From NCBI GenBank assembly GCA_037783415.1, contig JAZGTN010000054.1:2108001-2172000 (forward strand): a DNA stretch of 64,000 nucleotides. Reading direction: 5' to 3'. The translations under genes and the position numbers were made by a program. The notes beneath the pieces are model-generated. The model was not told the DNA's origin. It searched no databases and saw nothing but the letters and a program-made list of their open reading frames with translations. This document shows positions 1-12,700 of this stretch, piece after piece. How positions within the stretch are numbered: the stretch's first letter is position 1; every line of letters begins with the position of its first letter. Source of the stretch: Leptasterias polaris. Lineage: Eukaryota; Echinodermata; Asteroidea; Forcipulatida; Asteriidae.

Positions 1-100
1 TTCTTTACTAAGAAACATGGGTGTACTGAACAAACTGGTTGATTCTGAGCGTATTCTGAGACGAAAAAAATTCAAACCCCTCAAAACGCGCTGAGATTAA
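1..100 (+). repeat. Reference monomer (type C) with internal sub-structure
   Basis: This copy matches the majority sequence and sets the numbering used here. It contains an 8-bp direct repeat, attctgag, at 42-49 and 53-60, spaced 11 bp, with a third ctgag at 91-95. A short dyad, TTCTT-tact-AAGAA, occupies 1-14 with 5-bp arms and a 4-base loop. The A7 tract at 64-70 runs into ttcaaa. CpGs lie at 50-51, 62-63, 87-88 and 89-90. An ATTAAT (VspI) site spans the joint between monomers. A GAGACG (BsmBI) site lies at 58-63 and a GTAC (RsaI) site at 23-26. The dyad and A-tract are directly visible; any role in nucleosome phasing or centromere function is speculative. Confidence 0.9.
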
Positions 101-1853
101 TTCTTTACTAAGAAACATGGGTGTACTGAACAAACTGGTTGATTCTGAGCGTATTCTGAGACGAAAAAAATTCAAACCCCTCAAAACGCGCTGAGATTAA
201 TTCTTTACTAAGAAACATGGGTGTACTGAACAAACTGGTTGATTCTGAGCGAATTCTGAGACGAAAAAAATTCAAACCCCTCAGAATGCGCTGAAATTAA
301 TTCTTTACTAAGAAACATGGGTGTACTGAACAAACTGGTTGATTCTGAGCGTATTCTGAGACGAAAAAAAATTCAAACCCCTCAGAATGCGCTGAGATTA
401 ATTCTTTACTAAGAAACATGGGTGTACTGAACAAACTGGTTGATTCTGAGCGTATTCTGAGACGAAAAAAATTCAAACCCCTCAAAACGCGCTGAGATTA
501 ATTCTTTACTAAGAAACATGGGTGTACTGAACAAACTGGTTGATTCTGAGCGTATTCTGAGACGAAAAAAATTCAAACCCCTCAAAATGCGCTGAGATTA
601 ATTCTTTACTAAGAAACAAGGGTGTACTGAACAAACTGGTTGATTCTTAGCGTATTCTGAGACGAAAAAAATTCAAACCCCTCAAAACGCGCTGAGATTA
701 ATTCTTTACTAAGAAACATGGGTGTACTGAACAAACTGGTTGATTCTGAGCGAATTCTGAGACGAAAAAAATTCAAACCCCTCAGAATGCGCTGAAATTA
801 ATTCTTTACTAAGAAACATGGGTGTACTGAACAAACTGGTTGATTCTGAGCGTATTCTGAGACGAAAAAAATTCAAACCCCTCAAAACGCGCTGAGATTA
901 ATTCTTTACTAAGAAACATGGGTGTACTGAACAAACTCGTTGATTCTGAGCGTATTCTGAGACGAAAAAAATTCAAACCCCTCAAAACGCGCTGAGATTA
1001 ATTCTTTACTAAGAAACATGGGTGTACTGAACAAACTGGTTGATTCTGAGCGTATTCTGAGACGAAAAAAATTCAAACCCCTCAAAACGCGCTGAGATTA
1101 ATTCTTTACTAAGAAACATGGGTGTACTGAACAAACTGGTTGATTCTGAGCGTGATCGGAGACGAAAAAAATTCAAACCCCTCAGAATGCGCTGAGATTA
1201 ATTCTTTACTAAGAAACATGGGTGTACTGAACAAACTGGTTGATTCTGAGCGTATTCTGAGACGAAAAAAATTCAAACCCCTCAAAACGCGCTGAGATTA
1301 ATTCTTTACTAAGAAACATGGGTGTACTGAACAAACTGGTTGATTCTTAGCGTATTCTGAGAGGAAAAAAATTCAAACCCCTCAAAACGCGCTGAGATTA
1401 ATTCTTTACTAAGAAACATGGGTGTACTGAACAAACTGGTTGATTCTGAGCGTATTCTGAGACGAAAAAAATTCAAACCCCTCAGAATGCGCTGAGATTA
1501 ATTCTTTACTAAGAAACATGGGTGTACTGAACAAACTGGTTTATTCTGAGCGTATTCTGAGACGAAAAAAATTCAAACCCCTCAAAACGCGCTGAGATTA
1601 ATTCTTTACTAAGAAACATGGGTGTACTGAACAAACTGGTTGATTCTGAGCGTATTCTGAGACGAAAAAAATTCAAACCCCTCAAAACGCGCTGAGATTA
1701 ATTCTTTACTAAGAAACATGGGTGTACTGAACAAACTGGTTGATTCTGAGCGTATTCTGAGACGAAAAAAATTCAAACCCCTCAAAACGCGCTGAGATTA
1801 ATTCTTTACTAAGAAACATGGGTGTACTGAACAAACTGGTTGATTCTGAGCGT
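1..1853 (+). repeat. Right-hand-type satellite block, copy of 60819-62671
   Basis: Eighteen and a half monomers in the order C-C-E-(A8,84G,87T)-C-T87-Q-E-C-37C-C-(53G,54A,57G)-C-(47T,62G)-(84G,87T)-41T-C-C, then part of another. The same order, including the single A8 monomer of 101 bp at 301-401 and the rare substitutions 37C, 53G/54A/57G, 62G and 41T, is found at 60819-62671 with a constant offset of 60818 bp. The match ends at monomer position 53 of the monomer starting at 1802, where the distant copy has the 53G/54A/57G variant. I compared markers monomer by monomer, not every base. The block belongs to the subfamily that otherwise occupies the window beyond 44 kb. Confidence 0.9.
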
Positions 1854-4201
1854 ATTCTGAGACGAAAAAAATTCAAACCCCTCAAAACGCGCTGAGATTA
1901 ATTCTTTACTAAGAAACATGTGTGTACTGAACAAACTGGTTGATTCTGAGCGTATTCTGAGACGAAAAAAATTCAAACCCCTCAAAAGGCGCTGAGATTA
2001 ATTCTTTACTAAGAAACAAGGGTGTACTGAACAAACTGGTTGATTCTTAGCGTATTCTGAGACGAAAAAAATTCAAACCCCTCAAAACGCGCTGAGATTA
2101 ATTCTTTACTAAGAAACATGGGTGTACTGAACAAACTGGTTGATTCTGAGCGTATTCTGAGACGAAAAAAATTCAAACCCCTCAAAACGCGCTGAGATTA
2201 ATTCTTTACTAAGAAACATGGGTGTACTGAACAAACTGGTTGATTCTGAGCGAATTCTGAGACGAAAAAAATTCAAACCCCTCAGAATGCGCTGAAATTA
2301 ATTCTTTACTAAGAAACATGGGTGTACTGAACAAACTGGTTGATTCTGAGCGTATTCTGAGACGAAAAAAATTCAAACCCCTCAAAACGCGCTGAGATTA
2401 ATTCTTTACTAAGAAACATGGTTGTACTGAGCAAACTGGTTGATTCTGAGCGTATTCTGAGACGAAAAAAATTCAAACCCCTCACAACGCGCTGAGATTA
2501 ATTCTTCACTAAGAAACATGGGTGTACTGAACAAACTGGTTGATTCTGAGCGAATTCTGAGACGAAAAAAATTCAAACCCCTCAGAATGCACTGAAATTA
2601 ATTCTTTACTAAGAAACATGGGTGTACTGAACAAACTGGTTGATTCTGAGCGTATTCTGAGACGAAAAAAATTCAAACCCCTCAGATTGCGCAGAGATTA
2701 ATTCTTTACTAAGAAACATGGGTGTACTGAACAAACTGGTTGATTCTGAGCGAATTCTGAGACGAAAAAAATTCAAACCCCTCAGAATGCGCTGAGATTA
2801 ATTCTTTACTAAGAAACATGGGTGTACTGAACAAACTGGTTGATTCTGAGCGTATTCTGAGACGAAAAAAATTCAAACCCCTCAAAACGCGCTGAGATTA
2901 ATTCTTTACTAAGAAACATGGTTGTACTGAACAAACTGGTTGATTCTGAGCGTATTCTGAGACGAAAAAAATTCAAACCCCTCAAAACGCGCTGAGATTA
3001 ATTCTTTACTAAGAAACATGGTTGTACTGAACAAACTGGTTGATTCTGAGCGTATTCTGAGACGAAAAAAATTCAAACCCCTCAAAACGCGCTGAGATTA
3101 ATTCTTTACTAAGAAACATGGGTGTACTGAACAAACTGGTTGATTCTGAGCGTATTCTGAGACGAAAAAAATTCAAACCCCTCAAAACGCGCTGAGATTA
3201 ATTCTTTACTAAGAAACATGGTTGTACTGAGCAAACTGGTTGATTCTGAGCGTATTCTGAGACGAAAAAAATTCAAACCCCTCACAACGCGCTGAGATTA
3301 ATTCTTTACTAAGAAACATGGGTGTACTGAACAAACTGGTTGATTCTGAGCGAATTCTGAGACGAAAACAATTCAAACCCCTCAGAATGCACTGAAATTA
3401 ATTCTTTACTAAGAAACATGGGTGTACTGAACAAACTGGTTGATTCTTAGCGTATTCTGAGACGAAAAAAATTCAAACCCCTCAGATTGCGCAGAGATTA
3501 ATTCTTTACTAAGAAACAAGGGTGTACTGAACAAACTGGTTGATTCTTAGCGTATTCTGAGACGAAAAAAATTCAAACCCCTCAAAACGCGCTGAGATTA
3601 ATTCTTTACTAAGAAACATGGGTGTACTGAACAAACTGGTTGATTCTGAGCGAATTCTGAGACGAAAAAAATTCAAACCCCTCACAACGCGCTGAGATTA
3701 ATTCTTTACTAAGAAACATGGGTGTACTGAACAAACTGGTTGATTCTGAGCGAATTCTGAGACGAAAAAAATTCAAACCCCTCAGAATGCGCTGAAATTA
3801 ATTCTTTACTAAGAAACATGGGTGTACTGAACAAACTGGTTGATTCTGAGCGTATTCTGAGACGAAAAAAATTCAAACCCCTCAAAACGCGCTGAGATTA
3901 ATTCTTTACTAAGAAACATGGGTGTACTGAACAAACTGGTTGATTCTGAGCGTATTCTGAGACGAAAAAAATTCAAACCCCTCACAACGCGCTGAGATTA
4001 ATTCTTTACTAACAAACATGGGTGTACTGAACAAACTGGTTGATTCTGAGCGTATTCTGAGACGAAAAAAATTCAAACCCCTCAAAATGCGCTGAGATTA
4101 ATTCTTTACTAAGAAACAAGGGTGTACTGAACAAACTGGTTGATTCTTAGCGTATTCTGAGACGAAAAAAATTCAAACCCCTCAAAACGCGCTGAGATTA
4201 A
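1854..4201 (+). repeat. Mosaic satellite segment with 800-bp offset duplication
   Basis: Here the subfamily changes: the first T20 monomer (20T with 87G) starts at 1902, followed by Q. The trio G(30G,84C)-E(90A)-R(86T) starts at 2402 and again at 3202, an 800-bp offset. In the second trio the R monomer also has 47T, a mark of Q, so it looks like a chimera. Between the trios lie E', C, G, G and C, completing eight of the nine monomers of the nonamer seen elsewhere. A pentamer E-C-84C-T87-Q occupies 3702-4201. All monomers here are 100 bp, and no open reading frame or non-satellite sequence is present. Confidence 0.85.
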
Positions 4202-4301
4202 TTCTTTACTAAGAAACATGGGTGTACTGAACAAACTGGTTGATTCTGAGCGAATTCTGAGACGAAAAAAATTCAAACCCCTCAGAATGCGCTGAAATTA
4301 A

Positions 4302-4599
4302 TTCTTTACTAAGAAACATGGGTGTACTGAACAAACTGGTTGATTCTGAGCGAATTCTGAGACGAAAAAAATTCAAACCCTCAGAATGCGCTGAAATTAA
4401 TTCTTTACTAAGAAACATGGGTGTACTGAACAAACTGGTTGATTCTGAGCGTATTCTGAGACGAAAAAATTCAAACCCCTCAAAACGCGCTGAGATTAAT
4501 TCTTTACTAAGAAACATGGGTGTACTGAACAAACTGGTTGATTCTGAGCGTATTCTGAGACGAAAAAAATTCAAACCCCTCACAACGCGCTGAGATTAA
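4302..4599 (+). repeat. 298-bp trimer, copy 1 (99+99+100 bp)
   Basis: Three monomers of which the first (4302-4400, type E) lacks one C of the cccc run and the second (4401-4499, type C) has A6 instead of A7; the third (4500-4599) is full length with 84C. Two single-base losses in adjacent monomers re-phase the frame, so short open frames appear on both strands (about 91 codons forward, 124 reverse). These are translations of satellite with no protein features and are not called as genes. The same pair of deletions recurs in the two other trimers at 5200 and 5498, so the three are copies of one mutated ancestor. Confidence 0.92.
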
Positions 4600-5199
4600 T
4601 TCTTTACTAAGAAACATGGGTGTACTGAACAAACTGGTTGATTCTGAGCGTATTCTGAGACGAAAAAAATTCAAACCCCTCAAAATGCGCTGAGATTAAT
4701 TCTTTACTAAGAAACAAGGGTGTACTGAACAAACTGGTTGATTCTTAGCGTATTCTGAGACGAAAAAAATTCAAACCCCTCAAAACGCGCTGAGATTAAT
4801 TCTTTACTAAGAAACATGGGTGTACTGAACAAACTGGTTGATTCTGAGCGAATTCTGAGACGAAAAAAATTCAAACCCCTCAGAATGCGCTGAAATTAAT
4901 TCTTTACTAAGAAACATGGGTGTACTGAACAAACTGGTTGATTCTGAGCGTATTCTGAGACGAAAAAAATTCAAACCCCTCAGAATGCGCTGAGATTAAT
5001 TCTTTACTAAGAAACATGGGTGTACTGAACAAACTGGTTGATTCTGAGCGTATTCTGAGACGAAAAAAATTCAAACCCCTCAAAACGCGCTGAGATTAAT
5101 TCTTTACTAAGAAACATGTGTGTACTGAACAAACTGGTTGATTCTGAGCGAATTCTGAGACGAAAAAAATTCAAACCCCTCAGAATGCGCTGAAATTAA

Positions 5200-5497
5200 T
5201 TCTTTACTAAGAAACATGGGTGTACTGAACAAACTGGTTGATTCTGAGCGAATTCTGAGACGAAAAAAATTCAAACCCTCAGAATGCGCTGAAATTAATT
5301 CTTTACTAAGAAACATGGGTGTACTGAACAAACTGGTTGATTCTGAGCGTATTCTGAGACGAAAAAATTCAAACCCCTCAAAACGCGCTGAGATTAATTC
5401 TTTACTAAGAAACATGGGTGTACTGAACAAACTGGTTGATTCTGAGCGTATTCTGAGACGAAAAAAATTCAAACCCCTCAGAATGCGCTGAAATTAA
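5200..5497 (+). repeat. 298-bp trimer, copy 2, ending in a chimeric monomer
   Basis: This carries the same two single-base deletions as the trimer at 4302, with an offset of 898 bp. Its third monomer (5398-5497) starts like the third monomer of copy 1, with T at position 52, but ends with 84G, 87T and 95A, the right half of a type E monomer. It is therefore a joint between two monomer types, with the exchange somewhere between positions 52 and 84. That is the expected scar of an in-register unequal exchange that created the tandem pair of trimers. Confidence 0.88.
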
Positions 5498-5795
5498 TTC
5501 TTTACTAAGAAACATGGGTGTACTGAACAAACTGGTTGATTCTGAGCGAATTCTGAGACGAAAAAAATTCAAACCCTCAGAATGCGCTGAAATTAATTCT
5601 TTACTAAGAAACATGGGTGTACTGAACAAACTGGTTGATTCTGAGCGTATTCTGAGACGAAAAAATTCAAACCCCTCAAAACGCGCTGAGATTAATTCTT
5701 TACTAAGAAACATGGGTGTACTGAACAAACTGGTTGATTCTGAGCGTATTCTGAGACGAAAAAAATTCAAACCCCTCACAACGCGCTGAGATTAA
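5498..5795 (+). repeat. 298-bp trimer, copy 3
   Basis: This is the third copy of the 99+99+100 bp trimer, directly after copy 2. From here the sequence matches copy 1 at an offset of 1196 bp as far as about 6346, including the following T87, Q, E, (84G,87T) and C monomers and the left half of a T20 monomer. The match then ends because the monomer starting at 5100 continues as type E (52A) while its counterpart at 6296 keeps 52T and 87T. Confidence 0.9.
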
Positions 5796-6895
5796 TTCTT
5801 TACTAAGAAACATGGGTGTACTGAACAAACTGGTTGATTCTGAGCGTATTCTGAGACGAAAAAAATTCAAACCCCTCAAAATGCGCTGAGATTAATTCTT
5901 TACTAAGAAACAAGGGTGTACTGAACAAACTGGTTGATTCTTAGCGTATTCTGAGACGAAAAAAATTCAAACCCCTCAAAACGCGCTGAGATTAATTCTT
6001 TACTAAGAAACATGGGTGTACTGAACAAACTGGTTGATTCTGAGCGAATTCTGAGACGAAAAAAATTCAAACCCCTCAGAATGCGCTGAAATTAATTCTT
6101 TACTAAGAAACATGGGTGTACTGAACAAACTGGTTGATTCTGAGCGTATTCTGAGACGAAAAAAATTCAAACCCCTCAGAATGCGCTGAGATTAATTCTT
6201 TACTAAGAAACATGGGTGTACTGAACAAACTGGTTGATTCTGAGCGTATTCTGAGACGAAAAAAATTCAAACCCCTCAAAACGCGCTGAGATTAATTCTT
6301 TACTAAGAAACATGTGTGTACTGAACAAACTGGTTGATTCTGAGCGTATTCTGAGACGAAAAAAATTCAAACCCCTCAAAATGCGCTGAGATTAATTCTT
6401 TACTAAGAAACAAGGGTGTACTGAACAAACTGGTTGATTCTGAGCGAATTCTGGGACGAAAAAAATTCAAACCCCTCAGAATGCACTGAAATTAATTCTT
6501 TACTAAGAAACATGGGTGTACTGAACAAACTGGTTGATTCTGAGCGTATTCTGAGACGAAAAAAATTCAAACCCCTCAGAATGCGCAGAGATTAATTCTT
6601 TACTAAGAAACATGGGTGTACTGAACAAACTGGTTGATTCTGAGCGAATTCTGAGACGAAAAAAATTCAAACCCCTCAGAATGCGCTGAGATTAATTCTT
6701 TACTAAGAAACATGGGTGTACTGAACAAACTGGTTGATTCTGAGCGTATTCTGAAACGAACAAAATTCAAACCCCTCAAAATGCGCTGAGATTAATTCTT
6801 TACTAAGAAACAAGGGTGTACTGAACAAACTGGTTGATTCTGAGCGTATTCTGAGACGAAAAAAATTCAAACCCCTCAAAACGCGCTGAGATTAA
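5796..6895 (+). repeat. Mosaic satellite segment with atypical monomers
   Basis: Eleven monomers of 100 bp. The first part repeats 4600-5150. After that come unusual monomers: one with 18A but 52A and a G in place of A in the ctgag at 56-60 (near 6450), and one near 6750 whose ctgagacg became ctgaaacg with a C inside the A tract. A monomer with 18A but without the usual linked 47T starts at 6796. These combinations break the normal linkage of Q and E marks, suggesting short conversion tracts or independent mutation. No coding sequence is visible. Confidence 0.8.
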
Positions 6896-9795
6896 TTCTT
6901 TACTAAGAAACATGGGTGTACTGAACAAACTGGTTGATTCTGAGCGTATTCTGAGACGAAAAAAATTCAAACCCCTCAGAATGCACTGAAATTAATTCTT
7001 TACTAAGAAACAAGGGTGTACTGAACAAACTGGTTGATTCTTAGCGTATTCTGAGACGAAAAAAATTCAAACCCCTCAAAACGCGCTGAGATTAATTCTT
7101 TACTAAGAAACATGGGTGTACTGAACAAACTGGTTGATTCTGAGCGAATTCTGAGACGAAAAAAATTCAAACCCCTCAAAACGCGCTGAGATTAATTCTT
7201 TACTAAGAAACATGTGTGTACTGAACAAACTGGTTGATTCTGAGCGAATTCTGAGACGAAAAAAATTCAAACCCCTCAGAATGCGCAGAGATTAATTCTT
7301 TACTAAGAAACATGGGTGTACTGAACAAACTGGTTGATTCTGAGCGTATTCTGAGACGAAAAAAATTCAAACCCCTCAAAATGCGCTGAGATTAATTCTT
7401 TACTAAGAAACAATGGTGTACTGAACAAACTGGTTGATTCTTAGCGTATTCTGAGACGAAAAAAATTCAAACCCCTCAAAACGCGCTGAGATTAATTCTT
7501 TACTAAGAAACATGGGTGTACTGAACAAACTGGTTGATTCTGAGCGAATTCTGAGACGAAAAAAATTCAAACCCCTCAGAATGCGCTGAAATTAATTCTT
7601 TACTAAGAAACATGGGTGTACTGAACAAACTGGTTGATTCTGAGCGTATTCTGAGACGAAAAAAATTCAAATCCCTCAAAACGCGCTGAGATTAATTCTT
7701 TACTAAGAAACATGGTTGTACTGAGCAAACTGGTTGATTCTGAGCGTATTCTGAGACGAAAAAAATTCAAACCCCTCACAACGCGCTGAGATTAATTCTT
7801 TACTAAGAAACATGGGTGTACTGAACAAACTGGTTGATTCTGAGCGAATTCTGAGACGAAAAAAATTCAAACCCCTCAGAATGCACTGAAATTAATTCTT
7901 TACTAAGAAACATGGGTGTACTGAACAAACTGGTTGATTCTGAGCGTATTCTGAGACGAAAAAAATTCAAACCCCTCAGATTGCGCAGAGATTAATTCTT
8001 TACTAAGAAACATGGGTGTACTGAACAAACTGGTTGATTCTGAGCGAATTCTGAGACGAAAAAAATTCAAACCCCTCAGAATGCGCTGAGATTAATTCTT
8101 TACTAAGAAACATGGGTGTACTGAACAAACTGGTTGATTCTGAGCGTATTCTGAGACGAAAAAAATTCAAACCCCTCAAAACGCGCTGAGATTAATTCTT
8201 TACTAAGAAACATGGTTGTACTGAACAAACTGGTTGATTCTGAGCGTATTCTGAGACGAAAAAAATTCAAACCCCTCAAAACGCGCTGAGATTAATTCTT
8301 TACTAAGAAACATGGTTGTACTGAACAAACTGGTTGATTCTGAGCGTATTCTGAGACGAAAAAAATTCAAACCCCTCAAAACGCGCTGAGATTAATTCTT
8401 TACTAAGAAACATGGGTGTACTGAACAAACTGGTTGATTCTGAGCGTATTCTGAGACGAAAAAAATTCAAACCCCTCAAAACGCGCTGAGATTAATTCTT
8501 TACTAAGAAACATGGGTGTACTGAACAAACTGGTTGATTCTGAGCGTATTCTGAGACGAAAAAAATTCAAACCCCTCAAAACGCGCTGAGATTAATTCTT
8601 TACTAAGAAACATGGGTGTACTGAACAAACTGGTTGATTCTGAGCGTATTCTGAGACGAAAAAAATTCAAACCCCTCAAAATGCGCTGAGATTAATTCTT
8701 TACTAAGAAACAAGGGTGTACTGAACAAACTGGTTGATTCTTAGCGTATTCTGAGACGAAAAAAATTCAAACCCCTCAAAACGCGCTGAGATTAATTCTT
8801 TACTAAGAAACATGGGTGTACTGTACAAACTGGTTGATTCTGAGCGAATTCTGAGACGAAAAAAATTCAAACCCCTCAGAATGCGCTGAAATTAATTCTT
8901 TACTAAGAAACATGGGTGTACTGAACAAACTGGTTGATTCTGAGCGTATTCTGAGACGAAAAAAATTCAAACCCCTCAAAACGCGCTGAGATTAATTCTT
9001 TACTAAGAAACATGGGTGTACTGAACAAACTGGTTGATTCTGAGCGTATTCTGAGACGAAAAAAATTCAAACCCCTCACAACGCGCTGAGATTAATTCTT
9101 TACTAAGAAACATGGGTGTACTGAACAAACTGGTTGATTCTGAGCGTATTCTGAGACGAAAAAAATTCAAACCCCTCAAAATGCGCTGAGATTAATTCTT
9201 TACTAAGAAACAAGGGTGTACTGAACAAACTGGTTGATTCTTAGCGTATTCTGAGACGAAAAAAATTCAAACCCCTCAAAACGCGCTGAGATTAATTCTT
9301 TACTAAGAAACATGGGTGTACTGAACAAACTGGTTGATTCTGAGCGAATTCTGAGACGAAAAAAATTCAAACCCCTCAGAATGCGCTGAAATTAATTCTT
9401 TACTAAGAAACATGGGTGTACTGAACAAACTGGTTGATTCTGAGCGTATTCTGAGACGAAAAAAATTCAAACCTCTCAGAATGCGCTGAGATTAATTCTT
9501 TACTAAGAAACATGGGTGTACTGAACAAACTGGTTGATTCTGAGCGTATTCTGAGACGAAAAAAATTCAAACCCCTCAAAACGCGCTGAGATTAATTCTT
9601 TACTAAGAAACATGTGTGTACTGAACAAACTGGTTGATTCTGAGCGTATTCTGAGACGAAAAAAATTCAAACCCCTCAAAAGGCGCTGAGATTAATTCTT
9701 TACTAAGAAACAAGGGTGTACTGAACAAACTGGTTGATTCTTAGCGTATTCTGAGACGAAAAAAATTCAAACCCCTCAAAACGCGCTGAGATTAA
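6896..9795 (+). repeat. Higher-order repeat unit 1 of 3 (29 monomers, 2.9 kb)
   Basis: This is the first of three tandem units. It shares private markers with units 2 and 3: a caatgg monomer (18A,19T) near 7412, a T in the cccc run giving aaatccc near 7670, and acctctc near 9471. With unit 2 only it shares ctgtac (29T) near 8823. It contains the nonamer starting at 7696 and the pentamer at 8796-9295. It is one monomer shorter than unit 3 because the monomer at 7196-7295 fuses the left half of a T20-plus-E monomer to the right half of an R monomer; units 2 and 3 have these as two separate monomers (10096 and 10196). Confidence 0.88.
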
Positions 9796-12700
9796 TTCTT
9801 TACTAAGAAACATGGGTGTACTGAACAAACTGGTTGATTCTGAGCGTATTCTGAGACGAAAAAAATTCAAACCCCTCAGAATGCACTGAAATTAATTCTT
9901 TACTAAGAAACAAGGGTGTACTGAACAAACTGGTTGATTCTTAGCGTATTCTGAGACGAAAAAAATTCAAACCCCTCAAAACGCGCTGAGATTAATTCTT
10001 TACTAAGAAACATGGGTGTACTGAACAAACTGGTTGATTCTGAGCGAATTCTGAGACGAAAAAAATTCAAACCCCTCAAAACGCGCTGAGATTAATTCTT
10101 TACTAAGAAACATGTGTGTACTGAACAAACTGGTTGATTCTGAGCGAATTCTGAGACGAAAAAAATTCAAACCCCTCAGAATGCACTGAAATTAATTCTT
10201 TACTAAGAAACATGGGTGTACTGAACAAACTGGTTGATTCTGAGCGTATTCTGAGACGAAAAAAATTCAAACCCCTCAGAATGCGCAGAGATTAATTCTT
10301 TACTAAGAAACATGGGTGTACTGAACAAACTGGTTGATTCTGAGCGTATTCTGAGACGAAAAAAATTCAAACCCCTCAAAATGCGCTGAGATTAATTCTT
10401 TACTAAGAAACAATGGTGTACTGAACAAACTGGTTGATTCTTAGCGTATTCTGAGACGAAAAAAATTCAAACCCCTCAAAACGCGCTGAGATTAATTCTT
10501 TACTAAGAAACATGGGTGTACTGAACAAACTGGTTGATTCTGAGCGAATTCTGAGACGAAAAAAATTCAAACCCCTCAGAATGCGCTGAAATTAATTCTT
10601 TACTAAGAAACATGGGTGTACTGAACAAACTGGTTGATTCTGAGCGTATTCTGAGACGAAAAAAATTCAAATCCCTCAAAACGCGCTGAGATTAATTCTT
10701 TACTAAGAAACATGGTTGTACTGAGCAAACTGGTTGATTCTGAGCGTATTCTGAGACGAAAAAAATTCAAACCCCTCACAACGCGCTGAGATTAATTCTT
10801 TACTAAGAAACATGGGTATACTGAACAAACTGGTTGATTCTGAGCGAATTCTGAGACGAAAAAAATTCAAACCCCTCAGAATGCACTGAAATTAATTCTT
10901 TACTAAGAAACATGGGTGTACTGAACAAACTGGTTGATTCTGAGCGTATTCTGAGACGAAAAAAATTCAAACCCCTCAGATTGCGCAGAGATTAATTCTT
11001 TACTAAGAAACATGGGTGTACTGAACAAACTGGTTGATTCTGAGCGAATTCTGAGACGAAAAAAATTCAAACCCCTCAGAATGCGCTGAGATTAATTCTT
11101 TACTAAGAAACATGGGTGTACTGAACAAACTGGTTGATTCTGAGCGTATTCTGAGACGAAAAAAATTCAAACCCCTCAAAACGCGCTGAGATTAATTCTT
11201 TACTAAGAAACATGGTTGTACTGAACAAACTGGTTGATTCTGAGCGTATTCTGAGACGAAAAAAATTCAAACCCCTCAAAACGCGCTGAGATTAATTCTT
11301 TACTAAGAAACATGGGTGTACTGAACAAACTGGTTGATTCTGAGCGAATTCTGAGACGAAAAAAATTCAAACCCCTCAGAATGCACTGAAATTAATTCTT
11401 TACTAAGAAACATGGGTGTACTGAACAAACTGGTTGATTCTGAGCGTATTCTGAGACGAAAAAAATTCAAACCCCTCAGATTGCGCAGAGATTAATTCTT
11501 TACTAAGAAACATGGGTGTACTGAACAAACTGGTTGATTCTGAGCGAATTCTGAGACGAAAAAAATTCAAACCCCTCAGAATGCGCTGAGATTAATTCTT
11601 TACTAAGAAACATGGGTGTACTGAACAAACTGGTTGATTCTGAGCGTATTCTGAGACGAAAAAAATTCAAACCCCTCAAAACGCGCTGAGATTAATTCTT
11701 TACTAAGAAACATGGTTGTACTGAACAAACTGGTTGATTCTGAGCGTATTCTGAGACGAAAAAAATTCAAACCCCTCAAAACGCGCTGAGATTAATTCTT
11801 TACTAAGAAACATGGTTGTACTGAACAAACTGGTTGATTCTGAGCGTATTCTGAGACGAAAAAAATTCAAACCCCTCAAAACGCGCTGAGATTAATTCTT
11901 TACTAAGAAACATGGGTGTACTGAACAAACTGGTTGATTCTGAGCGTATTCTGAGACGAAAAAAATTCAAACCCCTCAAAACGCGCTGAGATTAATTCTT
12001 TACTAAGAAACATGGGTGTACTGAACAAACTGGTTGATTCTGAGCGTATTCTGAGACGAAAAAAATTCAAACCCCTCAAAACGCGCTGAGATTAATTCTT
12101 TACTAAGAAACATGGGTGTACTGAACAAACTGGTTGATTCTGAGCGTATTCTGAGACGAAAAAAATTCAAACCCCTCAAAATGCGCTGAGATTAATTCTT
12201 TACTAAGAAACAAGGGTGTACTGAACAAACTGGTTGATTCTTAGCGTATTCTGAGACGAAAAAAATTCAAACCCCTCAAAACGCGCTGAGATTAATTCTT
12301 TACTAAGAAACATGGGTGTACTGTACAAACTGGTTGATTCTGAGCGAATTCTGAGACGAAAAAAATTCAAACCCCTCAGAATGCGCTGAAATTAATTCTT
12401 TACTAAGAAACATGGGTGTACTGAACAAACTGGTTGATTCTGAGCGTATTCTGAGACGAAAAAAATTCAAACCCCTCAAAACGCGCTGAGATTAATTCTT
12501 TACTAAGAAACATGGGTGTACTGAACAAACTGGTTGATTCTGAGCGTATTCTGAGACGAAAAAAATTCAAACCCCTCACAACGCGCTGAGATTAATTCTT
12601 TACTAAGAAACATGGGTGTACTGAACAAACTGGTTGATTCTGAGCGTATTCTGAGACGAAAAAAATTCAAACCCCTCAAAATGCGCTGAGATTAATTCTT

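Noticed and set aside
1..100. CENP-B box on the reverse strand around the TTCG at positions 61-65
   Set aside because: The known box requires TTCG, then A, then CGGG at fixed spacing. The reverse strand has TTCG and the A, but the last element reads ATAC, so the motif is incomplete in the majority monomer.
1..100. A-tract as a retroposon poly(A) tail
   Set aside because: Seven A bases inside every monomer at a fixed position, with no target-site duplication or retroelement sequence, are part of the satellite.
4209..5789. Open reading frames of 91-124 codons on both strands
   Set aside because: They are translations of the satellite, repeat the same 30-35-residue phrase, have no ribosome-binding site or domain features, and exist only because adjacent monomers lack single bases.
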